A stretch of 64,000 bases of DNA from Kitasatospora viridis (GTDB lineage: Bacteria > Actinomycetota > Actinomycetes > Streptomycetales > Streptomycetaceae): contig NZ_VIWT01000005.1 of assembly GCF_007829815.1 (NCBI RefSeq), positions 62,001-126,000 on the forward strand, in the 5' to 3' direction. Below the pieces are notes generated by a model. The model was given only the letters and a program-made list of their open reading frames with translations, was not told the DNA's origin and did not search any database. Below, in pieces: positions 44,409 to 54,211 of the stretch. A program made the translations under genes and the position numbers. Each line of letters opens with the position of its first letter. The first letter of the stretch is position 1.

Positions 44409-45373
44409 GCACGGACCGTTCGGAGGCGGCCCCGTCGAGGACCGTGCCGTCGGACCTGACCGGCCGTCGGATCGCCGGCTACCGGCTGGAGCGGGAGATC
44501 GGCCGGGGCGGCATGGCCGTGGTCTTCCGGGCCGAGGACCTGCGGCTCGGCCGCACCGTCGCGGTCAAGGTGCTGGCGCCGGAGCTGGCCCGCAACGACG
44601 TCTTCCGCAAGCGGTTCGAGCACGAGTCGCGGATCGCCGCCTCGATCGACCACCCGCACATCGTGCCGATCTTCGAGGCGGGCGAGGCGGCCGGCGTGCT
44701 CTACCTGGTGATGCGCTACGTGGACGGCCGGGACCTGCGGGCGCTGCTGGACCGCGAGGGCCCGCTGGCGCTGGACCGGACGGTCCGGATCGCCGTCCAG
44801 GTGGCCTCCGCGCTGGACGCCGCGCACGCGCACGACCTGGTGCACCGGGACGTCAAGCCCGGCAACATCCTGGTCGCCGAGGGCACCGACCCGGACCACC
44901 CAGAGCACATCTACCTGACCGACTTCGGGCTGACCAAGAAGTCGCTGTCGCTGACCGGCTTCACCACCGTCGGCCAGTTCGTCGGCACGCTGGACTACGT
45001 CGCGCCCGAGCAGATCGCCGGCAAGCCGGTGGACGGGCGGTGCGACGTCTACAGCCTGGCCGCCGTGCTGCAGGAGGTGCTGACCGGGCGGCCGCCGTTC
45101 GTCCGGGACACCGACATGGCGCTGATCTGGGCCCACCTGCACGACTCGCCGGCCGCCGCCGGGCTGGGCGAGTGGGTGGACGCGGTGCTGGCCCGGGCGC
45201 TGGCCAAGGAGCCGGAGCAGCGGTACGCCAGCTGCGCCCAGCTGGCGGCGGCGCTGCGCGGGGCGGGGGAGCGGGCGCCGGTGGAGCTGCGGGCGGCGGA
45301 GCCGGTGCGGCCGGTGCGGCAGCCGCCGGGGTGGGCGGCGGCCGTGGTGCGTGCCCCCCGTTCACCGCAGTAG
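44405..45373 (+). CDS. Eukaryotic-type Ser/Thr protein kinase, soluble
   Basis: 322 aa from a GTG overlapping the previous stop. Kinase signature complete: GRGGMAVV (glycine loop, about residue 34), VAVKVL (catalytic Lys), HRDVKPGNIL (HRD loop, about 152), TDFGLTKK (DFG) and VAPEQ. No transmembrane or PASTA region follows; the protein ends after a short Pro/Arg tail. Its likely substrate is Thr-containing loops of the FHA-ABC transporter encoded in the same operon. Confidence 0.9.
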   Translation: MSTDRSEAAPSRTVPSDLTGRRIAGYRLEREIGRGGMAVVFRAEDLRLGRTVAVKVLAPELARNDVFRKRFEHESRIAASIDHPHIVPIFEAGEAAGVLYLVMRYVDGRDLRALLDREGPLALDRTVRIAVQVASALDAAHAHDLVHRDVKPGNILVAEGTDPDHPEHIYLTDFGLTKKSLSLTGFTTVGQFVGTLDYVAPEQIAGKPVDGRCDVYSLAAVLQEVLTGRPPFVRDTDMALIWAHLHDSPAAAGLGEWVDAVLARALAKEPEQRYASCAQLAAALRGAGERAPVELRAAEPVRPVRQPPGWAAAVVRAPRSPQ

Positions 45374-45412
45374 CGGTTGCGGGGGCGGCGGAGCGCACGC
45401 GGAGAATGGGGC

Positions 45413-46699
45413 GTGAGCGCTGAAGACCCGTCAGATCGACCTGCCGAACCGCCCACCGGGCCGCCCTCCGGCCCGTTGGCGGGCGGGTCGGGCGGGGGCG
45501 GGGCGCCGTCCGGACCGCCCTCGGGGCCGACCTCGGAGCCCGGCGCGGCGCCGACGGCGCCAGGGGCGACGCAGCCGGGGGCGACGAAGCCCGGGGAGGC
45601 GGAACCGGGGGAGGCGACGAAGCCCGGTGAGCCCCCCACCGAGCTGGTCGGCGCACCCCCGCCGCCCGCCCCGCCCGCCCGCACCCTGGTCGGTGCCTCC
45701 GGCGGCGCGCCGCGCCGGCCGTGGTGGCGCCGGCCGCGCACCCTGGTGCTGGCCGGGGTCGGCGTGGCGGTGGCGGCGGGGCTGGCGGTGCTGCTGATCG
45801 AGCGTCAGCCGTCGAAGGGTCAGAGCACGGTCGCCGGCGCGCAGGTGACCCGGCAGGCGGTGGGCTCCCCGGGCCGCGACCCGTACACCGGTTCGGTGGC
45901 CGCCACCAGCTCGGCGGGCGCCGCGCCGGCCACCCCGAGCGCCGGACCGACGGCCGTGGACGGCGGCGGCGTCGGCCTGTACGGCGGCACCGAACACATC
46001 GCCAGCTGCAACGTGCCGCAGCTGTCCGACTTCCTGACCACGCACGCCGACAAGGGGCGGGCCTGGGCCGGCGTCGAGGGCATCGACCCGAGCGGGATCC
46101 CCGACTACCTGCACACCCTGACGCCCGTGGTGCTGCGGCAGGACACCCGGGTCACCAACCACGGCTTCGTCAACGGCCAGGCGACGGCCTTCCAGTCGGT
46201 GCTGCAGGCGGGCACCGCGGTGCTGGTCGACGACCGGGGCGTGCCGCGCGCCCGGTGCGCCTGCGGCAATCCGCTCACGCCCCCGGTCGCGGACACCGCG
46301 CCCCCGCAGTACGGCGGCGACTCCTGGACCGGGTTCCACACGGACCACGTGGTCACGGTGAACCCGGCGCCCGCACCGGTGCACTCGCTGGTGCTGGTGG
46401 ACCAGGGGAGCGGGCGGCCCTTCGAGCGGCCGGTCGGCACCGACGGCTCGGGCGACCGGGCGGCCGCGGCGAGCTCCGGGCCCAGCACCGGCACCAGCAC
46501 GAGCGGCTCGGGCAGCCCGACCCGCACGGGCACGGGCACGCCGACCGGCTCGCCCCGGAGCACGGCGAGCGCCACCGGCGGCGCCGGGACCACCGGGGCG
46601 ACCAGCGCGACCGGTGGTGCGACCGGCGGCGCCACCGGCTCGGGCGGCGCGAGCGGCGGCTCGACGAGCACGGGAGGGGCGGGCGGCGCCACCCCGTGA
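45413..46699 (+). CDS. Membrane-anchored DUF6777-like protein with low-complexity ends
   Basis: 428 aa from the GTG at 45413 (GGAG upstream). A long cytoplasmic Pro/Gly/Ala region precedes one transmembrane helix (TLVLAGVGVAVAAGLAVLLI, about residues 111-130). The outer domain (about 185-340) contains LYGGTEHIASCNVPQLSDFL, KGRAWAGVEGI and RCACGNPLTPP, a conserved pattern of DUF6777-type actinobacterial proteins. The C-terminal 90 residues are a Ser/Thr/Gly linker. Function unknown; often found close to Ser/Thr kinases, as here. Confidence 0.65.
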   Translation: MSAEDPSDRPAEPPTGPPSGPLAGGSGGGGAPSGPPSGPTSEPGAAPTAPGATQPGATKPGEAEPGEATKPGEPPTELVGAPPPPAPPARTLVGASGGAPRRPWWRRPRTLVLAGVGVAVAAGLAVLLIERQPSKGQSTVAGAQVTRQAVGSPGRDPYTGSVAATSSAGAAPATPSAGPTAVDGGGVGLYGGTEHIASCNVPQLSDFLTTHADKGRAWAGVEGIDPSGIPDYLHTLTPVVLRQDTRVTNHGFVNGQATAFQSVLQAGTAVLVDDRGVPRARCACGNPLTPPVADTAPPQYGGDSWTGFHTDHVVTVNPAPAPVHSLVLVDQGSGRPFERPVGTDGSGDRAAAASSGPSTGTSTSGSGSPTRTGTGTPTGSPRSTASATGGAGTTGATSATGGATGGATGSGGASGGSTSTGGAGGATP

Positions 46700-46723
46700 G
46701 CCGGGACGGCGCCGACACCGGGT

Positions 46724-46751
46724 TTGGCCTGCCCGGACCCTGAAATACTGT
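46724..46751 (+). promoter_or_regulatory. Candidate promoter of the indolocarbazole operon
   Basis: TTGGCC (46724-46729), 16-bp spacer and TACTGT (46746-46751), about 72 bp upstream of the RebO-like start. The -35 box is a weak match. Confidence 0.4.
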
Positions 46752-46822
46752 CAATGTTCCACCGTACCCGAACCCTTCGTGTCCGGTGGGATCCGCACCA
46801 GTGAAGCCTGAGAGGTGGAGCG

Positions 46823-48259
46823 ATGCGTCCTGGCCGGCGGGTGACCGTGATCGGCGCCGGAGTGGCGGGCCTCGTGGCGGCCGTCGAGCTGGAGCGCAGC
46901 GGGTACCGGGTGACCGTCCTGGAGGCCGACCAGCGGATCGGCGGCCGGATCCTGACGCACCGTTTCGGCACCGACCCGGGCGCGCCGACGGTGGAGCTCG
47001 GCGCGATGCGCATCCCCGCCCACCACCACCGCACCCTCGCCTGGATCGAGCGCCTGCGGCTCGGCGACCGGCTGACCGCCTTCAGCCCGCTGCTCTCCGA
47101 ACCCAACGCGTACGTGGCCACCGGCGGCGGCCCGGTGCGGATCGGCGAGGCCACCGCCCCGCTCCGCGCCGACCTGCGGGCCCGCCTCGGCGCGCGCGCC
47201 GACCACTACCGGGAGGGCACCCTGGCCTTCGGCGCCTGGTTCACCGCCGTGGTCGGCGCCAGCGCCCCGCCCGAGCTGCGCGAGGCGCTGGCGACCGACC
47301 TGCGCTGCCAACTGCTCGGCCTGGTGGACCGGATCGACCCGGTGCCGCAGGACCCGGACGGCCGGATCGACCTGCACGCCCTGTTCGCCGGCCACCCCGG
47401 CATCCGGGCCGGCTGCAGCGCCCGGCTGAACAGCTTCCTGGACGACATCCTGCTGGAGACCAGCAGCGGGCTGCACCGGCTGGCCGGCGGGATGGACCAG
47501 CTGCCGCGCCGGCTCGCCCGCACCGTGCACGGGCCGATCCGCTGCGGCCACCGGGTGGAGCGGATCGACGTGCGGGCGGGGGAGGTGCTGCTGCACGTGC
47601 GGCGCGGCCGGCTGGGCTACCTGCTGCCGAGCGACTTCGCGGTCTGCACCGCGCCGTTCCCGGCGGTCCGGCGGATGCGGCTGACCGGGGTGGACGCGGA
47701 CAAGCTCGCGGTGCTCCGCGAGGTGGTGTACTGCCCGGCCACCAAGGTCGCACTGCACTGCCGGGAGCCGTTCTGGCAGCGCACCGGGATCAGCGGCGGC
47801 GCCTCCTTCACCGCCGGCCGGCTGCGGCAGACCTACTACCCGCCGGCCGACGGCGACCCGGGGCGCGGCGCCGCCCTCCTCGCCAGCTACACCATCGGCG
47901 CCGAGGCCGACGGCCTGGGCCTGCTGCCGCCCCGGCTGCGCCACCGCCAAGTGGTGCGCGAGCTGGCCGAGTTCCACCCGGAGCTGCTGCGCCCCGGCAT
48001 GGTGCTGGGCTCGGCCTCCGCCGCCTGGGGGCAGTCCCCGCTGAGCGGCGGCTGCGCCACCCGCTGGGGTCTCGACCCCGCCCACGCCGAGCACCAACTG
48101 CGCCGCGCCGCCCGCCCCGTGCACCGCCTCTTCTTCGCGGGCGAGCACTGCTCCGGCACGCCGGCCTGGATCGAGGGCGCCATCGAGTCCGCGCAGCGCG
48201 CCGCCGCGGAGATCACCGCCTTCCGCGCCCCCAGGACCCCTGTGAGGGCCGCCGGTTGA
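46823..48259 (+). CDS. rebO: RebO/StaO-like L-tryptophan oxidase
   Basis: 478 aa, GAGGTGG ribosome-binding site and ATG at 46823. FAD-dependent amino-acid oxidase of the amine-oxidase family: N-terminal dinucleotide motif VIGAGVAGLVAA, IGGRILTHRFG, the ELGAMRIP motif conserved in L-amino-acid oxidases, and a C-terminal FAD segment RLFFAGEHCSGTPAWIEGAIES. RebO, StaO and VioA oxidise L-Trp (or 7-Cl-Trp) to the imine of indole-3-pyruvate, the first step to bisindoles. The next gene, coupled by a TTGA overlap, encodes the dimerising enzyme that consumes this imine. Confidence 0.85.
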   Translation: MRPGRRVTVIGAGVAGLVAAVELERSGYRVTVLEADQRIGGRILTHRFGTDPGAPTVELGAMRIPAHHHRTLAWIERLRLGDRLTAFSPLLSEPNAYVATGGGPVRIGEATAPLRADLRARLGARADHYREGTLAFGAWFTAVVGASAPPELREALATDLRCQLLGLVDRIDPVPQDPDGRIDLHALFAGHPGIRAGCSARLNSFLDDILLETSSGLHRLAGGMDQLPRRLARTVHGPIRCGHRVERIDVRAGEVLLHVRRGRLGYLLPSDFAVCTAPFPAVRRMRLTGVDADKLAVLREVVYCPATKVALHCREPFWQRTGISGGASFTAGRLRQTYYPPADGDPGRGAALLASYTIGAEADGLGLLPPRLRHRQVVRELAEFHPELLRPGMVLGSASAAWGQSPLSGGCATRWGLDPAHAEHQLRRAARPVHRLFFAGEHCSGTPAWIEGAIESAQRAAAEITAFRAPRTPVRAAG

Positions 48260-51200
48260 GCGTCTTCGACCTGCCCCGTCTGCACTTCGCCGGCACCGCC
48301 ACCGGCAAGCTCCCCACCGGCCCCCGCTGCGGGCTGGTCGACTTCACCACCCACACCGTCCGCCCGCAGGTCGCCGACTTCCCCGGCCACCTGCGCGAGC
48401 TCGGGCCGCGCTACCACGCCGACGGGCGGCTCGACCCCGACGGGCCGTTCAGCGTCGCCAGCGGGTGGAACTTCGGGGGGAACGGCCACTTCTGGATCGA
48501 CGCGCAGGTCAGCACCGTCGAGTTGGCCGCCGGGGAACCCAGCGCCGACGACCCGGTGGTCGGCAGCGCCGTCGACCTGTGGGGGCACTACAACGCGTAC
48601 CTGCGCACCACCGTCAACCGCGCGCGCGTCTTCGACGTCGACCCGGGCGGCCCGGAGTCGATGACCGTGCAGGTGGGGCGGTTCGCGTTCGGCCGGCGCG
48701 GGCGCTCGCACCAGGGCGGGTACGCGGCGAGCGGGGAGGTGCGCGGGGTGCAGCCGCCGCGCTGGGTCGACTTCCGCCGGATCCGCGAGGTCGGCGAGCA
48801 CCCGCTCGCCGAGCAGTTCCGCTACTGCGCCGTGCACCAGTTCGCGGTGGCCCGGGAGGACGGGCTGAGCTGGCTGCCGGCCGCCGAGGCCTCGCCCGCC
48901 GTCCGGGCGCTGCGCGCCGCGGCAGAGCGGGCCGACGGGCTGGTCGTCCAGTTCGCGCTCGACGCCATGGCCACCCCGCCGGCGCCCGACGCCCCGAACC
49001 ACTGGCGGGTGCGCGGCACCGTCGCACCCTGGCACGCCGCCGAGTTGCGCAGCCACCCGGCGGGCCGCCTGCTGGCCCCGGACCCCGCAACGGATCTGAC
49101 GCCCCACCACCTGACGGTCCGACTGGCCGACGGCACGGCCCAGTTCAACCTGATCTCCGCCATCCCACTGGCCGAACGCGCCGACTTGGTGCCCGTCGAC
49201 TTCGGCGACCTGGAACTGCGCACCGCCTCGGGGGAGTTGATCGCCCGCCTGCCCGGCGACAAGTACCGCGACGACCGGACGGCCGGCCTGGTCACCGTCC
49301 CCACCGAGCCGGACGGCGCGGCGGCCGCCGACCGCGAACCGCTGCGCCTGGTCGGCGCCGGCTTCGCGCTCACCGAGCGCGAACTCCTCGTCCAGACCGA
49401 CGAGGCGCTGCTGCTGCTCCACCACCGGGACACCGCACGCGAGCGCGACCACGCGGTCGAGCTGCCGATCCGCGCCTACTGGCGGGGCGCGCCGGCCGGC
49501 CCGCGCACCGTCCGGATCGGCCACCGGCCCAACCCCCGCAGCTGTGAACACCCTGACCCGCTCGGCCTGCGCGCGCCCGGCTCCGGCGACTGGGCCCCGC
49601 AGTGCGAGGTGCGCCTCGACCACCGCGGCCACGCCCGGGTGGCGGTCCGCGGCGAACACCCGGGCGGCTGCCTGCTCCTGCTCGGCCCGGACGACACGAT
49701 CGCCGCCCGGGTGCTGCCCGACGACTGGCACCTGGACGAAGTCCCCGACGTCGAGGTGGACTTCGCGCTGCTGCACCGGGAGGTCTTCGCCTTCTACGAG
49801 CAGCTCTCCACCTTCATGACCGCCGAGGTGTTCAGCCTCGCCGACGAGTGCAAGGTGGCCGCCTACGCCGAGCTGATCTGGCAGATGTGCGACCCGCGCA
49901 ACCGCCACCTGACCTACGCCATGCCGCCGGGCCGCGACCTCAGCGAGCCCAAGTCCCGGCTGCTGCTGGCCTACCTGCGCAACGTGCAGCGCCGCCGGCT
50001 GCCGGCGCCGGTGCCCGCCGTCGCACCGGTGCAGGCCGCGGTAGGAGTCGGGGCCGGGGCCGGGGTCGCGGCCGACCCGATCCGCACCCGCGGCAGGCTG
50101 TGGGCGGCGCTCAAGCAGGCCGCCGCCCTGGAGCTGACCGTGATGCTCCAGTACCTGTACGCGGCCTTCTCGCTGCCCGGCCACGCCGCCGGCCGCGAGC
50201 TGGTCCGGCGCGGGCGGTGGACGGAGCGCCAGCTCGCGCTGGCCTGCGGCGGCGGTGGGGCGGACACCGAGGACGGCATCCGGGGCGCGCTGTTCGCGGT
50301 GGCCCGCGAGGAGATGATCCACTTCCTGCTGGTGAACAACATCATCACCGCGATGGGGGAGCCGTTCCACCTGCCGGTGATCGACTTCGCCACCATCGGC
50401 GCCGAGTTGCCGGTGCCGCTGGACTTCGCGCTGGAGGGCCTGCACATCGGCAGCGTGCAGCGGTTCGTCGCGGTCGAGCGGCCGGAGCCCCCGGTGGCCG
50501 CGGGCCCGGTGGGCGGGGGCCCGGGCGCCGCGGGCCCGAGCGGCTGGGGATCGATCAGCGTGCTCTACGCGGCGATCCGGGACGGGCTGGAGCGGGTGCC
50601 GGAGCTCTTCCTGGTCGAACCGGGCCGGGGCGGCGGCGAACACCACCTGTTCCTGCGCGAGTCGGTCAACTCCGCCCACCCCGACTACCAGTTGGAGGTG
50701 GACGACCTGGCCGGCGCACTGGTCGCCGTCGACCTCATCACCGAGCAGGGCGAGGGCCGGGGGAGCGCCGCCGCCGGCCCGGAGGTCTCGCACTTCCAGA
50801 CCTTCTGCCGGATCTCCGAGACGCTGAGCACCGAGCGGGTCAAGGGGCCGGCCGGCCTGCTGCTGCCCTGGGAGCCGGCCCACCCGGTGCTGCGCAACCC
50901 GACCCTGGACGGCGCGGACGGGGCCAAGGCCCGGGTAACCGACCCGGCCGCCCGGGAAGTGCTGCAACTCTTCAACCGCAGCTACCTGTTGATGACCCAG
51001 CTGATGGTCCAGCAGTTCGGCGAGGCACCGGACGGCAGCCTGCGCCGGTCCAAGCTGATGAACGCCGCGATCGACGTGATGGCGGGCCTGCTGCGCCCGC
51101 TGGCCGAACGGCTGGTGACCATGCCGTCCGGGCGGCCGGGCCGCACCGCCGGGCCGTCCTTCGAGCTGGAGACGGTGCCGGGCTTCGTGGCCCGCCCGGA

Positions 51201-51348
51201 CGTGGCCCGCCGCTCGCTGGCGCTGCGCTTCGAGCACCTGGCCGCCGCGGCCCGGCGCTGCGAGGCGGCCCCGCCGCAGGTGGCCGAGCTGATGAGCTTC
51301 TACGCCGGGTACTTCCGGCGACAGGCCGAGTCCTTCCACGGTAGGTGA
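48256..51348 (+). CDS. rebD: RebD/StaD/VioB-like chromopyrrolic-acid synthase
   Basis: 1030 aa from a TTG start overlapping the RebO stop. The first residues (SVFDLPRLHFAGTA) align with the start of VioB (SILDFPRIHFRG), fixing the start. Diagnostic blocks: FSVASGWNFGGNGHFWID, VDLWGHYNAYLRTTVNRAR, FSLADECKVAAYAELIWQMCDPRNR, and the C-terminal ferritin-like region LELTVMLQYLYAAFSLP with EEMIHFLLVNNIITAMGEPFHLP and the late RSKLMNAAIDVMAGLLRPL. Length matches the roughly 1000-residue family. It couples two indole-pyruvate imines to chromopyrrolic acid (RebD/StaD), or to the VioB dimer if an accessory VioE existed; no VioE homologue is present, so the RebD outcome is expected. Confidence 0.92.
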   Translation: MSVFDLPRLHFAGTATGKLPTGPRCGLVDFTTHTVRPQVADFPGHLRELGPRYHADGRLDPDGPFSVASGWNFGGNGHFWIDAQVSTVELAAGEPSADDPVVGSAVDLWGHYNAYLRTTVNRARVFDVDPGGPESMTVQVGRFAFGRRGRSHQGGYAASGEVRGVQPPRWVDFRRIREVGEHPLAEQFRYCAVHQFAVAREDGLSWLPAAEASPAVRALRAAAERADGLVVQFALDAMATPPAPDAPNHWRVRGTVAPWHAAELRSHPAGRLLAPDPATDLTPHHLTVRLADGTAQFNLISAIPLAERADLVPVDFGDLELRTASGELIARLPGDKYRDDRTAGLVTVPTEPDGAAAADREPLRLVGAGFALTERELLVQTDEALLLLHHRDTARERDHAVELPIRAYWRGAPAGPRTVRIGHRPNPRSCEHPDPLGLRAPGSGDWAPQCEVRLDHRGHARVAVRGEHPGGCLLLLGPDDTIAARVLPDDWHLDEVPDVEVDFALLHREVFAFYEQLSTFMTAEVFSLADECKVAAYAELIWQMCDPRNRHLTYAMPPGRDLSEPKSRLLLAYLRNVQRRRLPAPVPAVAPVQAAVGVGAGAGVAADPIRTRGRLWAALKQAAALELTVMLQYLYAAFSLPGHAAGRELVRRGRWTERQLALACGGGGADTEDGIRGALFAVAREEMIHFLLVNNIITAMGEPFHLPVIDFATIGAELPVPLDFALEGLHIGSVQRFVAVERPEPPVAAGPVGGGPGAAGPSGWGSISVLYAAIRDGLERVPELFLVEPGRGGGEHHLFLRESVNSAHPDYQLEVDDLAGALVAVDLITEQGEGRGSAAAGPEVSHFQTFCRISETLSTERVKGPAGLLLPWEPAHPVLRNPTLDGADGAKARVTDPAAREVLQLFNRSYLLMTQLMVQQFGEAPDGSLRRSKLMNAAIDVMAGLLRPLAERLVTMPSGRPGRTAGPSFELETVPGFVARPDVARRSLALRFEHLAAAARRCEAAPPQVAELMSFYAGYFRRQAESFHGR

Positions 51349-51364
51349 AGTGAGGAGCCCTCAG

Positions 51365-52969
51365 ATGACCGCTCAGACCCACGAGGCGTACCAGACCGAC
51401 GTACTGATCGTCGGCGCCGGCCCGGTCGGCCTGGCGCTGGCCCTGGACCTCGGCTACCGGGGGGTGGACTGCCTGGTGATCGACGCCTCCGACGGCGCCG
51501 TCAACCACCCCAAGGTGGGCACCGTCGGCCCGCGCTCGATGGAGCTGATGCGCCGTTGGGGGCTGGCCGAGCGGGTCCGCGCGGCCGGCTGGCCGGGGGA
51601 CCACCCGCTGGACATCGCCTGGGTCACCGCGCTCGGCGGCCACGAGATCCACCGGCTGGACTTCGGCACCGCCGACACCAGGACGGCGCCGCCCTACACC
51701 CCGGAGCCCGAACAGGTCTGCCCGCAGCACTGGTTGATGCCGCTGCTGGCCGGGGCGGTCGGCAGCCACCCGGCGGGGCCGCTGCGCCGCCGGGTCCGGC
51801 TGGACTCCTTCACCGAGGAGGGCGACCGGGTCCGCGCCACCGCCACCGACCTGCGCGGCGGCGGCAAGGTGGCGATCACCGCCCGCTACCTGGTCGGCAG
51901 CGACGGCGCCTCCTCCACCGTGCGCAAGCACCTGGGGGTGGACTCCCCGCAGTACTTCACCACCCGGGTCTTCCGGAACATCCTGTTCCGTGCGCCCCGG
52001 CTGCGCGAGCAGCTCGGCGACCGCGCCGCCCTGGTCTTCTTCCTCACCCAGCCGCCGGGCCTGCGCTACCCGCTGCGCTCGATGGACGGCCGCGAGCTCT
52101 ACCGGCTGACGGTGGCCCAGGACAGCCCGGCCCCCGCGCTCGACCTGGTCCGCTCGGCGATCGCCCTGGACACCCCGCTGGAACTGCTCTCGGAGAACGT
52201 CTGGCACCTGACCCACCGGGTGGCCGAACGCTTCCGGCAGAGCCGGGTGCTGCTGCTCGGCGACGCCGCGCACACCCTCTCCCCGTCCGGCGGCTTCGGC
52301 ATGAACACCGGGCTGGCCGACGCGGCCGACCTCGGCTGGAAGCTGGCCGGCGAGCTGGCCGGCTGGGCTGGGCCGGGCCTGCTGGACAGCTACGACACCG
52401 AGCGCCGCCCGGTGGCCGAGCGCAGCCTCACCGAGGCCAACCGCAACCTGCGCCGCACGCTCGCCCGGGAGCTGCCGCCGGAGCTGGTGCTCGACTCGCC
52501 GGCCGGCGAACGGGCCCGGCGCAGGCTCGCCGAGGGGCTGGCCGGCAGCGAGGTGCGCGGCGAGTTCGACGCCCCCGACGTGCACTTCGGCTACCGCTAC
52601 GCCTCCCCGCTGATCGTGCCGGACCCGGCCGCGCACGAGCACGAGCACGAGCCCGCCGGGCCCGCCGCCGACTGGCGCACCGTCCCGCTCCCCGGCGCCC
52701 GCGCCCCGCACGCCTGGCTGCCCGGCGGCGAGTCGGTGCTCGACCACTACGGCCCCGGCTACACCATGGTCGCCCAGGAGACCGTCGAACTCGACGGCAC
52801 CGCAAGGGCGTTCGCCGAACGCCGGATCCCGTTCCAGGCCCTGCACACCGAGGTCTACCCGAGCCGCTACGTGCTGGTCCGCCCGGACGGCCACGTCGCC
52901 TGGCGCGGCGACCGGCTGCCCGCCGACCCCGGCGCGCTCGCCGACACCGTGCGCGGCGGTGCCCGGTGA
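51365..52969 (+). CDS. rebC: RebC/StaC-like FAD-dependent oxygenase
   Basis: 534 aa, GAGGAG before the ATG. Class A flavin monooxygenase with GAGPVGLALALDLG at the N terminus, the GPRSMELMRRWGL and RAAGWPGDHPLDIAWVT blocks that are hallmarks of RebC, CPQHWLMPLL, GDAAHTLSPSGGFGMNTG for the second FAD motif and VRPDGHVAWRGDRLP at the C terminus. With the P450, RebC directs the oxidative ring closure of chromopyrrolic acid to the oxidised aglycone (arcyriaflavin type), StaC to the K252c type. Which outcome applies depends on a few active-site residues that need alignment. It is followed by the P450 with a GTGA overlap. Confidence 0.88.
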   Translation: MTAQTHEAYQTDVLIVGAGPVGLALALDLGYRGVDCLVIDASDGAVNHPKVGTVGPRSMELMRRWGLAERVRAAGWPGDHPLDIAWVTALGGHEIHRLDFGTADTRTAPPYTPEPEQVCPQHWLMPLLAGAVGSHPAGPLRRRVRLDSFTEEGDRVRATATDLRGGGKVAITARYLVGSDGASSTVRKHLGVDSPQYFTTRVFRNILFRAPRLREQLGDRAALVFFLTQPPGLRYPLRSMDGRELYRLTVAQDSPAPALDLVRSAIALDTPLELLSENVWHLTHRVAERFRQSRVLLLGDAAHTLSPSGGFGMNTGLADAADLGWKLAGELAGWAGPGLLDSYDTERRPVAERSLTEANRNLRRTLARELPPELVLDSPAGERARRRLAEGLAGSEVRGEFDAPDVHFGYRYASPLIVPDPAAHEHEHEPAGPAADWRTVPLPGARAPHAWLPGGESVLDHYGPGYTMVAQETVELDGTARAFAERRIPFQALHTEVYPSRYVLVRPDGHVAWRGDRLPADPGALADTVRGGAR

Positions 52970-54207
52970 ACGAACGGCCCTCCGATGCCGCTGCCCCCGG
53001 TCCGGCTGGACTCCCCGGCTTCACCCCCGCCGAGGTCCCGGTCACCGACCCCTACCCGCACTACCACCGCTACCGCACGGCCGCCCCGGTCCACCTGGCC
53101 GCCGACGGCAGCTACTACGTCTTCGGCCACGCCGAGGTGGCCCAGGTGCTCTCCGGCCGCCGCGACTACGTGCGCGGCCCCGTCCCGGCCCGGATCCCGC
53201 AGGACTGCCCGCACCTGAGCCGCACCGTGGCCAACTGGATGGTCTTCATGGACCCGCCCGAGCACACCCGGGTCCGCGCCCTGGTCTCCCGCAGCTTCAC
53301 CCCGCGCACCGTGCAGGCGCTGCGCCCGCGGATCCGCCGGATCGCCGCCCGGCTCGCCGAACAGCTGGCGGACACCCTCGCCGGGCACGGCGAGGCCGAC
53401 CTGGTGGCCGGGTTCGCCGCGCCGCTGCCCGTGCTGGTGATCAGCGAACTGCTCGGGGTGCCCGAGCGGGACCGCGACTGGTTCCGGGCCCGCGCCCTCG
53501 ACCTGGAGCAGGCGACCAGCTCCCGCACCGGCCGGCGGGCCGACGGCTTCGCCCTGGCCGAGGCGGCCGCCGGCGAACTGGACGCCTACTTCCGGGCCGA
53601 GCTGCGCCGCCCGGGCCGGGCCGACCGCGGCGACCTGATCGGCCTGATGCTCCGGCACGGCGCCGGGCTGTCCGAGGACACCCTGGTCGGCACCTGCGTG
53701 CACCTGCTGACGGCCGGTCACGAGACCACCACCAACCTGCTCGCCAAGGGCCTGCTGGCCCTGCTCGCCCACCCCGGGCAGCTGGCCGCGCTGCGCTCCG
53801 GCCTGCTGCCGCCCGCGGCCGCGGTGGAGGAGCTGGTCCGCTACGACCCGCCGGTGCAGATGATCACCCGGCGGGCCCGGGAGCGGGACGTGCTGGCCGG
53901 CCGCACCATTCCCGCCGGCAGCAAGCTGGTGCTGGTGCTCGGCTCGGCCAACCGCGACCCGGCCCACTTCCCGCACCCCGACCGGCTCGACCTGGCCCGC
54001 GACACCCACCGGCACTGCGGCTTCGGCACCGGCATCCACTACTGCGTGGGCGCCCCGCTGGCCCGGGCCGAGGCCGAACTCGGCCTAGCCGCCCTACTGG
54101 CCCGGATCCCGCGCCCCGCGCTGTCCACCCGGTCCGCCGAACCGCTCCGCTACGCCCGGGACTTGGTCTTCCACGGCCCGTCCAGGCTGATGCTGCAAGG
54201 AGACTGA
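52966..54207 (+). CDS. rebP: RebP/StaP-like cytochrome P450 (CYP245-type)
   Basis: 413 aa, GTG overlapping the RebC stop. P450 landmarks: FMDPPEHTRVR near residue 95, I-helix LTAGHETTTN (AGxET), the K-helix ExxR in EELVRY and the heme loop FGTGIHYCVGAPLAR with the Cys thiolate. StaP/RebP forge the aryl-aryl bond between the two indoles of chromopyrrolic acid and trigger decarboxylation, giving the indolocarbazole ring system. Operon position directly after the RebC homologue is the same as in the rebeccamycin cluster. No ferredoxin is encoded beside it. Confidence 0.88.
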   Translation: MNERPSDAAAPGPAGLPGFTPAEVPVTDPYPHYHRYRTAAPVHLAADGSYYVFGHAEVAQVLSGRRDYVRGPVPARIPQDCPHLSRTVANWMVFMDPPEHTRVRALVSRSFTPRTVQALRPRIRRIAARLAEQLADTLAGHGEADLVAGFAAPLPVLVISELLGVPERDRDWFRARALDLEQATSSRTGRRADGFALAEAAAGELDAYFRAELRRPGRADRGDLIGLMLRHGAGLSEDTLVGTCVHLLTAGHETTTNLLAKGLLALLAHPGQLAALRSGLLPPAAAVEELVRYDPPVQMITRRARERDVLAGRTIPAGSKLVLVLGSANRDPAHFPHPDRLDLARDTHRHCGFGTGIHYCVGAPLARAEAELGLAALLARIPRPALSTRSAEPLRYARDLVFHGPSRLMLQGD

Positions 54208-54211
54208 CGCC

